Assembly (NCBI GenBank): GCA_021779205.1
Contig: JAJYBE010000033.1
Location: 1 to 9,423 of the forward strand
Direction: 5' to 3'
From: a bacterium
GTDB taxonomy: Bacteria > Patescibacteriota > Minisyncoccia > Moranbacterales > UBA2206
Length of the DNA: 9,423 bases
How positions within the stretch are numbered: the first letter of the stretch is position 1; the number at the start of each line of letters is the position of its first letter. Below, one piece after another: positions 1 through 4,250 of this stretch. Below the pieces are notes generated by a model. That model ran no database searches, was not told the origin of the DNA, and saw only the letters and a program-made list of their open reading frames with translations. A program made the translations under genes and the position numbers.

Positions 1-1
1 T

Positions 2-112
2 CCAGAGAGTGTGCTCTTAGTAGAAAACAATTTGAATAATCGTCCGAGAAAGAAAAATGATTACTTGACGCCAAATGAAATTTTTGAAAAACTGACTCTA
101 GTGGTGCAATAA
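2..112 (+). CDS. IS30-family transposase, C-terminal fragment
   Basis: An open frame runs in from the left edge and ends at TAA 110-112, giving 36 residues. The stretch LNNRPRKKNDYLTPNEIF matches the signature end of IS30-family DDE transposases, where a (L/I)NNRPRK block is followed by a TP(x)EVF-like block just before the C-terminus. The catalytic DDE core would lie upstream, outside the window, so nothing can be said about whether the enzyme is intact. The stop codon sits in GGTGCAATAATATCTTGAAT, which looks like the start of an IS terminal inverted repeat, since IS30 stop codons commonly lie at the element end. I could not find the partner repeat in this window. The fragment places an insertion sequence just left of the accessory block. 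Confidence 0.75.
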   Translation, partial: PESVLLVENNLNNRPRKKNDYLTPNEIFEKLTLVVQ

Positions 113-379
113 TATCTTGAATTCACCAATCAATTCTTCCTGTAACCTAATCATGAAAACTTAACAACCGAAAATTCCCAAGAAAATATATTTAAAATTA
201 GCCACCATATATATTATTCCAGGATAAAATATTACTTAAATTTAGCTTAGGAAAAAATCTAAGCCATAGTAAACCCAAAAAATCCACTTATCAAAATTAT
301 TTAGGCCGTAAAACATTATTAGGGAACCTCGTTCAAATTGAGCGTCCTATCTTGTAAGCCACTAAATGCTTTTGATACC
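113..379. other. Gene-free AT-rich stretch
   Basis: No convincing gene is visible here on either strand. A 6-bp inverted repeat GCTTAG/CTAAGC (245-250, 259-264) without a T-tract is the only local structure I see. An open frame at 202-354 on the plus strand has no ATG and no recognisable residues. The segment ends at the terminator that precedes the small gene at 443. It may hold the IS30 element end and the left border of the accessory element, but no border repeat was found. Confidence 0.5.
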
Positions 380-413
380 AAGAGACCGACCTCAATCCGA
401 TGGTCGGTCTTTT
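380..413 (+). terminator. Rho-independent terminator-like hairpin
   Basis: The arms AGACCGACC (383-391) and GGTCGGTCT (402-410) pair perfectly over 9 bp around a 10-nt loop and are followed by TTTTCGTTT. Flanking A and T bases can extend the stem. It lies 30 nt before the start codon of the 49-aa gene. Copy B of that gene also has a hairpin plus T-tract directly in front of it (3999-4027), so this may be an attenuator or insulator belonging to the module and not just the end of an upstream gene. Confidence 0.7.
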
Positions 414-415
414 CG

Positions 416-442
416 TTTCCCGAAATTAGTATATTCGGGAAA
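416..442 (+). promoter_or_regulatory. 9-bp inverted repeat abutting the 49-aa gene start
   Basis: TTTCCCGAA (416-424) and TTCGGGAAA (434-442) are perfect inverted copies separated by 9 nt. The right arm ends one base before ATG 443. In RNA it would sequester the translation start; in DNA it has the form of a dimeric operator. Copy B has no equivalent. No function is proven. Confidence 0.5.
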
Positions 443-592
443 ATGCCAAGAAAGTTTAGCCAAAATTTAATAGATGGTCTCATTGAGTATTTTTGGAAAT
501 GCCATAATTTGACGATTTCCGATGAGCAGGCCGATGAATATTTGGACTCATTGGCTGAACTTTTTATCACGTTTAATTCCATGCGGGAATGA
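443..592 (+). CDS. 49-residue conserved small protein of the element (copy A)
   Basis: This short gene begins with ATG 443 and ends with TGA 590-592. I chose this start over the longer open frame from TTG 338 because the homologous copy at 4028 begins at the equivalent codon, and because codons upstream run through a terminator hairpin. The product is acidic and probably all helical, with the core LTISDEQADEYLDSLAELF at residues 23-41. The second copy (4028-4176) differs over the last 28 codons by 11 synonymous codon changes and only one amino-acid change (Q29/E), which is strong evidence that the protein is real and selected. No enzyme motif is visible. In copy B the gene lies directly upstream of the Rep gene, so a role in replication control or origin function is plausible but inferred. 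The same kind of short protein seems familiar from CPR mobile regions; I do not know its function. Confidence 0.75.
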   Translation: MPRKFSQNLIDGLIEYFWKCHNLTISDEQADEYLDSLAELFITFNSMRE

Positions 593-597
593 CGCAT

Positions 598-635
598 TTT
601 GCGCCGTCAGGCGCAAAGGCGGAACTCCGCATAGT
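598..635 (+). promoter_or_regulatory. Origin-like hairpin pair, copy A (GTCA loop)
   Basis: Six bases after the stop of the 49-aa gene, TTTGCGCC (598-605) and GGCGCAAA (610-617) form a perfect 8-bp stem with the tetraloop GTCA. Then GCGG (619-622) and CCGC (627-630) can form a second small stem around AACT. The string AACTCCGCATAGT (623-635) is nearly identical to AACTCCGGCATAGT in copy B (4203-4216). In copy B the stem has a different sequence but the same loop and position, so the structure itself is conserved. Because copy B lies directly upstream of an HUH Rep gene, a double-strand origin or Rep-binding site is the favoured explanation. No rep gene follows copy A. Confidence 0.5.
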
Positions 636-642
636 AAGACTT

Positions 643-702
643 GAAAAGCTTCAAAACGCCAAAAGGCGGATTTGGTTTGTTCGAACCGATTTTAAAGCTT
701 TC
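643..702 (+). other. Y-shaped secondary structure
   Basis: An outer stem AAAGCTT (645-651)/AAGCTTT (695-701) encloses two hairpins: CGCC-AAAA-GGCG (657-668), and a stem built on GGTT (674-677)/AACC (684-687) that wobble and A-T pairs extend to 672-689. Three-way junctions like this can be structured RNA or single-strand origin-type DNA. It directly follows the copy A hairpins and has no counterpart after copy B, where the rep gene follows instead. The stems are short, so this is tentative. Confidence 0.35.
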
Positions 703-712
703 ACAGAAGGAA

Positions 713-732
713 AAAGGAGCTTTCGCTCCTTT
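713..732. other. Hairpin with GAAA loop on the minus strand
   Basis: AAAGGAGC (713-720) and GCTCCTTT (725-732) pair perfectly around TTTC. On the minus strand this reads as a GAAA tetraloop hairpin followed by TTCC, so it could be a second, weak terminator for leftward transcription from the membrane-protein gene. No T-tract follows on the plus strand. Bases 733-800 hold nothing else I recognise. Confidence 0.4.
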
Positions 733-801
733 CCATCCTAACTTGTTGAGGCAATGGGATGCAGTCGGAACTTATTTGGTTTCTGCTATGGTTTTAATGA
801 A

Positions 802-847
802 ATAAAAAAAACACCCCGCCGCTTCCTATTTCTAAGAAGCTACGGGG
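802..847 (-). terminator. Strong rho-independent terminator of the SPFH-like gene
   Basis: On the minus strand CCCCGTAGCTTC (847-836) pairs with GAAGCGGCGGGG (825-814) over 12 positions with one G-T wobble and one mismatch, around a 10-nt loop. The stem is followed by TG and a run of eight T. It lies 38 bp past the stop codon of the leftward gene at 886-2160. Confidence 0.9.
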
Positions 848-885
848 CTTGTTTGTTCTCTCGGGAGTTCATCCTTTGAGAAGCG

Positions 886-2160
886 TTACTTTTTTGCAGG
901 TGTTACATTTTCGGATCCAGGTTTGAACAGCCCTCCGAAGAAATCACTTATGCCGGAGGGGAGCCACCACAACGAAACGTTGGTGGGGAGCTTGCCGTCG
1001 GTCTTGTTGCCGAACGAGCGTAAAGCCTCGGCAGCCGCCAACGCTTGAATCGTATGCGTATGCGGAGAAAGCTTGAGAGCAATGGCTTCATCCTGAATCG
1101 ATATATAGCGCCGGTTTATTGCATCCTGCACGCTCTTGTCGAACTCAAACGTGTCCGCCCAGCCGATGTAGTCCAGCGTGATCCCGACTGTCTTCAGGTA
1201 CTTTTCGAGATTAGTCTGGACGCTGGTCATGATTTGTTCGGCTTGAGCATTCGCTTCATCAAAGGAACGCTTGGTGAACTCATTGCCCAGTAAGGCCTGC
1301 ACCTTGTCTTTTACGACACTGTCCATCACCTCGGTCAGATTGCGACCGTTATACACGGAAGTAAAGATAACCTCGGGTTTGGTGCGATCACCTGCGGGGG
1401 GCTTCACGCCGAAACGGAAGAGAAATCGGGGCGAGTCATCTTCTGTCACAGAGGTAGCAATTGCGATCCCGACTGTTATGTTGAGACCTTCCTTGCTCTG
1501 TACCGGAAATCCCTCGTTCTTTGTAGAGGTTCCACGAGCAGCAGAGGCAACCCATTCCCGATTATACGGCGTACGATCAACGATGATCAAGCGTCCGGAC
1601 GGAACGTAGAAGTTACTGAAAAATCCGGAGTTTTCGAGTTTGGTATGAGGAATTATATACCGCTTGGCTGCGATTTTATTCGCACGCAGATATTCCTCGG
1701 ATCCGAACTTGGCTTGGTCGTTTTTATTGTCGCCAACATCCTGGATGAAGAAAGCCGACTCATTTGGAAGAATGAAGTATGGTTCAGCATAGTCGGTCTT
1801 GTCATAGTAGGCAAACGCCTGCGTGCTCGCCAACAGGACAAAAATGATCACTGCAAGCGGAACGCCACCGGACTTGATGAGAGACTTGAGAGGCTTCCAC
1901 CAAATCCAGACGAGAACAACCAGCAAAACGATTACTGGAACGCCGAGATTACTGAAAAAGTTCATTCCGAACTGCGACATGACGTATGCCGAATCACTAC
2001 TCTCGAACTGTTTGACAGCAATCTTGCCCGCTCCCAAAGTGGCTACGGGATTCAGGAGGTAATTGATCCAGCCATAAGCGAATACGGCGACCACCGTTAG
2101 AATGCCACGAATGACAAGCCCACGGAAACCATTGTTGTTTTCTGTTTCGTTGGTGCTCAT
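886..2160 (-). CDS. Membrane protein with SPFH/band-7-like domain
   Basis: The 424-residue product has three hydrophobic segments near the N-terminus (about 13-31, 72-90, 98-117). Residues about 185-350 read like an SPFH/prohibitin domain: a beta-rich part (FPVQSKEGLNITVGIAIAT, 218-236), then a helical part with VVKDKVQALLG, NAQAEQI and the typical LKTVGITLDYIGWADTFEF (322-340). An alanine-rich helix and an oxidised-looking C-terminal tail follow. SPFH proteins form membrane-attached oligomeric scaffolds; no enzymatic role is implied. The start ATG 2158-2160 has a good Shine-Dalgarno (AAGGAG), unlike almost every other gene here. GC content is clearly higher than in the neighbours (33 of 60 bases at 1021-1080, against 17 of 60 at 3661-3720), so the gene looks transferred from a different genome. 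It has its own terminator and is transcribed against the rest of the block. The SPFH call rests on pattern, so an unrelated membrane protein is possible. Confidence 0.6.
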   Translation of the reverse strand: MSTNETENNNGFRGLVIRGILTVVAVFAYGWINYLLNPVATLGAGKIAVKQFESSDSAYVMSQFGMNFFSNLGVPVIVLLVVLVWIWWKPLKSLIKSGGVPLAVIIFVLLASTQAFAYYDKTDYAEPYFILPNESAFFIQDVGDNKNDQAKFGSEEYLRANKIAAKRYIIPHTKLENSGFFSNFYVPSGRLIIVDRTPYNREWVASAARGTSTKNEGFPVQSKEGLNITVGIAIATSVTEDDSPRFLFRFGVKPPAGDRTKPEVIFTSVYNGRNLTEVMDSVVKDKVQALLGNEFTKRSFDEANAQAEQIMTSVQTNLEKYLKTVGITLDYIGWADTFEFDKSVQDAINRRYISIQDEAIALKLSPHTHTIQALAAAEALRSFGNKTDGKLPTNVSLWWLPSGISDFFGGLFKPGSENVTPAKK

Positions 2161-2167
2161 GCTTTCT

Positions 2168-2173
2168 CTCCTT
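2168..2173 (-). promoter_or_regulatory. Canonical Shine-Dalgarno of the SPFH-like gene
   Basis: AAGGAG on the minus strand stands 7 nt before ATG 2160. It is the only textbook ribosome binding site I find in the window; Rep, the recombinase, dnaX and the GtrA-like gene have A/T-rich leaders. This supports a foreign origin of the gene at 886-2160. Confidence 0.8.
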
Positions 2174-2230
2174 CTTTCGTTTGTTGTTGTATAATGCCAT
2201 TACTACCTTTATTCTCAATCTCCTGCAACA

Positions 2231-2287
2231 CACTATTGGTTGCATTTTTGAAAACTCGAAAAATCCTCAAAAATGCAACCAAAAGTG
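2231..2287. repeat. 21-bp inverted repeat upstream of the SPFH-like gene
   Basis: The arms 2231-2251 and 2267-2287 are inverted copies with one mismatch (A2235/A2283). The uninterrupted core TTGGTTGCATTTTTGA / TCAAAAATGCAACCAA is 16 bp, and the spacer is 15 nt. Just outside the right arm, TGCACCAATA (2286-2295) is a second near-copy of the TGCAACCAA motif. It lies 70-130 bp in front of the leftward gene. It could be a regulator binding site, a 5' leader hairpin, or a small relic of an insertion-sequence end. No T-tract follows, so it is not a standard terminator. Confidence 0.8.
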
Positions 2288-2340
2288 CACCAATAATTTA
2301 TCAATGAACTAACAGGGTATATTAGCACAAAAAACAGCAA

Positions 2341-2368
2341 TAGTCAATGCAGGCGTCAATTTTATAAT
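2341..2368 (+). promoter_or_regulatory. Possible sigma-70 promoter for the structured RNA
   Basis: A perfect TATAAT (2363-2368) lies 16 nt after TAGTCA (2341-2346, four of six matches to TTGACA). Transcription would start near 2375 and run into the structured segment at 2465-2597. In AT-rich DNA such matches are common, so this is weak. Confidence 0.25.
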
Positions 2369-2464
2369 TTTATCGACATGTTAAGGCTTAAATAAAGCAT
2401 AATTTTGCTATTGATTTTTATGAGAATTTGAATCAAAATAGAATTACAACTGAATTGACCTAAA

Positions 2465-2597
2465 CCCAACTTTTAGTTGGGCATGGTCTCAAATCTATGA
2501 ACACAAAGACGGTCTTCTGATCGGTACTGTGTTCATAGTCATATCTCGAAAGGGATATGGGGATTCGCAAGAGTTCCGCCGACGGGAGACCTTTTTT
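2465..2597 (+). ncRNA. Candidate structured RNA / leader ending in T6
   Basis: Several stems nest in order. CCCAAC/GTTGGG (2465-2470, 2476-2481) forms a small 5' hairpin. GGTCTC (2485-2490) pairs with GAGACC (2586-2591) to close a multibranch loop. Inside, CTATGAACACA (2495-2505) pairs perfectly with TGTGTTCATAG (2528-2538) and can continue, past a 4x4 internal loop, with CGGTC/GATCG (2510-2514, 2519-2523). CATATCTC (2540-2547) pairs with GGGATATG (2552-2559) around a GAAA tetraloop, a strongly RNA-like element. The closing stem is followed directly by TTTTTT (2592-2597). GTTGG (2476-2480) could also pair with CCGAC (2579-2583) as a pseudoknot. I do not recognise a known family. It stands 14 nt before the DUF2726 gene, so it is either an independent small RNA or a cis-acting leader or attenuator. 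Confidence 0.55.
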
Positions 2598-2610
2598 GTA
2601 TCCAAAAAAT

Positions 2611-3102
2611 ATGAATTTATTTTTACTCATCATCCCAATTTATATAATTTTAGCCTTAGTGGTAATATTTTTAATAATTTTAATCCGGCTAAAATTAAAA
2701 AGAAATTGGCCATATCTTAAAAAAGATTCTCTCCTTACGGAGGCGGAAAAGAAATTTTATTTTGTCCTCACTGAAATTATCGGAAACGATTATCTAATAT
2801 TTTCCAAAGTCCGCATGGCTGATTTATTATATTTGCCTAAGATGAGCAATAGCGATTTTTATCATTACCAAAACAAAATCCAGTCCAAGCATGTGGATTT
2901 TTTGATTTGCGACAAAGAAAATATTAAGCCAATTTTGGCGATTGAATTGGATGATTCATCACATCAAAAAATGGATAGATTTTTGAGGGATAAGCTAGTT
3001 GATAAAATTTTTGAAAGTGCCAAACTTTTCATATTGCATGTAAAAGCTTCTAGCGATTACAACAAGGAAAATTTACTAAGCCAAATTAAGCTGTCAATTT
3101 GA
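2611..3102 (+). CDS. Membrane-anchored DUF2726-domain protein
   Basis: The 163-residue product has one strong transmembrane segment at about 3-27, a basic stretch (KLKRNWPYLKK) marking the cytosolic side, then a DUF2726 domain. Family hallmarks in order are LLTEAEKKFYFVL (41-53), IFSKVRMADLL (63-73), SKHVDFLIC (92-100), AIELDDSSH (110-118) and FLRDKLVDKIF (124-134). DUF2726 has a restriction-endonuclease-like layout in which the HVDF Asp and the ELDD acidic residues would form the active site; nuclease activity is inferred, not shown. I chose ATG 2611 because the longer frame from ATG 2557 would read through the stems of the structured RNA and add a non-hydrophobic tail before the membrane segment. 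No Shine-Dalgarno is visible. The gene is followed by a terminator hairpin and a separate gene in the same direction. Confidence 0.75.
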   Translation: MNLFLLIIPIYIILALVVIFLIILIRLKLKRNWPYLKKDSLLTEAEKKFYFVLTEIIGNDYLIFSKVRMADLLYLPKMSNSDFYHYQNKIQSKHVDFLICDKENIKPILAIELDDSSHQKMDRFLRDKLVDKIFESAKLFILHVKASSDYNKENLLSQIKLSI

Positions 3103-3128
3103 CTTTAGCCCGTAAAGCACGCTATATT
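3099..3128 (+). promoter_or_regulatory. Sigma-70 promoter for the 263-aa gene
   Basis: TTGACT (3099-3104) and TATATT (3123-3128) each match the consensus at five of six positions, with an 18-nt spacer. The -35 overlaps the stop codon of the preceding gene. Transcription would start near 3135, inside the hairpin at 3129-3151, so transcripts from this promoter lose the left arm and cannot form the terminator. Confidence 0.5.
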
Positions 3129-3154
3129 AAACTGATTTAACCAATCAGTTTTTT
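3129..3154 (+). terminator. Terminator of the DUF2726 gene, abutting the next start codon
   Basis: AAACTGATT (3129-3137) and AATCAGTTT (3143-3151) form a perfect 9-bp stem with a 5-nt loop, and T runs on to 3154. Only GT separates the T-tract from ATG 3157. It would stop read-through from the upstream gene while leaving the promoter at 3099-3128 able to express the next gene. Confidence 0.8.
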
Positions 3155-3156
3155 GT

Positions 3157-3948
3157 ATGAAAAAAGAACTGGAAAATGCCATTGAAAAATACAAGAACAG
3201 CCAAACATCGCTTGAAGCCTATCAGGCTATTTCGGATTTTATAAAAATAATCATAGCCATTCCGAAATTTGTTGAGCATGTTGAAAATGAGGGCGAAAAA
3301 ATACGCCTTGCTCAAATTGAACTTAACGCCGACAAAGGCTGGAATTATGGCTTGCGAGGAAAAGAGTTGGATGATCATAACAAACGCCGAGCTAAAAAAC
3401 ATGACGCTCTTTTTCAGTTAGACCTAATGTTCCCATTGCGAAATTTGCACAATATTCACTTGGGAATCCAAGAAGAGAATATTATCAATAATTCCGACTG
3501 GCTTTTTCATCGGTTTAGCCCTGACGACCCACTACCGGAAGAAGACAAGAAAGAATGCCGAGGATTTATTGATAAACTTTATAAAAAAATATTGCCTTTT
3601 CTCGGCAAGGAAGAAATCATAGATTTTGGTTTTGATTCCGACAAAAGCATTTTATATTTTCAGTCCAAAGAGATTCGTATATCCATAAAAAATAACAAAT
3701 CGAATTCTCATTATATCCTTGAGCATATTTTTAAAGATGAAGACAAAAGTCAGCAATTTCCCTTTTCTGAAATAGCCGAAGATACTTTTGATGACAAGGA
3801 TTATAATCCTGAAAAATGGCAAAAATATTACCGAGCTTGTGAAGCAATCAATAAAAAAGTATACGAAGCTACCAAAATTGATGACTTTTTAAATTTTTCC
3901 AGTGGTAAAACTGCTTGGGTAGAAATCAATAAAAAATATCTAAAATAA
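3157..3948 (+). CDS. Hypothetical protein with possible C-terminal winged-helix-like domain
   Basis: The 263-residue product is soluble and charged, with no signal peptide or membrane segment. The N-terminal part (1-145) is mostly helical and includes FPLRNLHNIHLGIQEEN (112-128). The C-terminal part (about 160-263) begins with a strand pattern LYFQSKEIRISIKN, continues as IFKDEDKSQQFPFSEIAED and ends in INKKVYEATKIDDFLNFSSG and a final INKKYLK. I recall similar C-terminal segments in unnamed CPR proteins, where the alternation of strand, helix-helix and strand suggests a DNA-binding winged helix. That is an impression; the specific function is unknown. It has its own promoter (3099-3128) and a terminator at 3999-4027. 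Its GC content is low, like Rep and unlike the SPFH-like gene. Confidence 0.7.
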   Translation: MKKELENAIEKYKNSQTSLEAYQAISDFIKIIIAIPKFVEHVENEGEKIRLAQIELNADKGWNYGLRGKELDDHNKRRAKKHDALFQLDLMFPLRNLHNIHLGIQEENIINNSDWLFHRFSPDDPLPEEDKKECRGFIDKLYKKILPFLGKEEIIDFGFDSDKSILYFQSKEIRISIKNNKSNSHYILEHIFKDEDKSQQFPFSEIAEDTFDDKDYNPEKWQKYYRACEAINKKVYEATKIDDFLNFSSGKTAWVEINKKYLK

Positions 3949-3998
3949 AGCAATTACGGCTTTACGGATAAAATAGCGTAATAGCATTATTGGAAAAT

Positions 3999-4027
3999 GG
4001 CACTACAAATCGTGGTGCCGTTTTTTT
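3999..4027 (+). terminator. Terminator directly in front of copy B of the small gene
   Basis: GGCACTAC (3999-4006) and GTGGTGCC (4012-4019) pair over 8 bp with one G-T wobble around AAATC, followed by G and seven T. The last T is adjacent to ATG 4028. It ends the 263-aa gene 50 bp after its stop codon. Zero spacing to the next start makes an attenuator role for the Rep module possible. Confidence 0.8.
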
Positions 4028-4176
4028 ATGTCTTACAAATTCAGCCAAGAACTTAGAAGCGAATTATTGAGTATTTTGAAAAATACCATGCTTTGACGAT
4101 TTCCGATGAAGAAGCAGACGAGTATCTCGATTCATTAGCGGAATTATTTATCACATTTAATTCCATGCGGGAGTGA
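4028..4176 (+). pseudogene. 49-residue small protein, copy B, frameshifted
   Basis: Reading starts MSYKFSQELRSELL in frame from ATG 4028 but stops at TGA 4094-4096. From 4057 the -1 frame continues as IEYFEKYHALTISDEEADEY and so on to SMRE and TGA 4174-4176, matching copy A almost residue for residue. ATG to the shared GAG codon is 42 nt in copy A and 41 nt here, so one base is missing around 4062-4068. No slippery heptamer is visible at the junction. Either the gene is recently broken, since codon-level conservation elsewhere is strong, or one base was lost in sequencing. In sequence order it leads into the origin-like hairpins and Rep. Confidence 0.7.
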
Positions 4177-4219
4177 TTGATTTTGCCGTCAGGCAAAATC
4201 AAAACTCCGGCATAGTTTT
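4177..4219 (+). promoter_or_regulatory. Origin-like hairpin pair, copy B (candidate Rep origin)
   Basis: Immediately after the small-gene stop, TTGATTTTGCC (4177-4187) and GGCAAAATCAA (4192-4202) form a perfect 11-bp stem with loop GTCA. AAAACT (4201-4206) and AGTTTT (4214-4219) form a second stem presenting the loop CCGGCAT. The two stems share bases 4201-4202 and so may alternate. The layout, loop and AACTCCGGCATAGT string match copy A (598-635) although the stems differ in sequence. A position 32 bp upstream of an HUH Rep gene is typical of a double-strand origin with an exposed nick site. The nick position is not determined. Confidence 0.55.
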
Positions 4220-4250
4220 ACTTGATATATATAACACTTAATCAGAAAAA

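Noticed and set aside
321..352. tRNA-like T-arm (CCTCG-TTCAAAT-TGAGC) in the gene-free region
   Set aside because: The T-stem has a mismatch and a terminal G-T pair, and no acceptor, anticodon or D arm can be built around it.
661..690. Possible left attachment-site remnant: GGCGG and TTCGAACC as in the tRNA-Gln 3' end
   Set aside because: The two words are spaced 10 nt apart against 5 nt in the tRNA, and TTCGAACC is explained by a local hairpin. It is too short to call an att repeat.
1645..2100. Long rightward open frame opposite the SPFH-like gene
   Set aside because: It is antisense to a gene with a clear start, ribosome site and terminator, and the translation has no recognisable domain.
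2476..2591. HDV-like ribozyme: GGGCATGGTCTC and GAGACC resemble P1/P2 of the delta ribozyme
   Set aside because: There is no P3 directly between P2 and P1, no room for P4 and no catalytic cytosine context before the 3' strand of P2.
2557..2610. Earlier ATG start for the DUF2726 gene
   Set aside because: It would translate the stems and T-tract of the structured RNA and place 18 polar residues before the membrane anchor; the AGGG before it is too close to be a normal ribosome site.
4061..4075. Programmed -1 frameshift in copy B of the small gene
   Set aside because: The zero-frame codons GAA TTA TTG do not form an X XXY YYZ slippery site, and no stimulatory stem follows within the usual distance.
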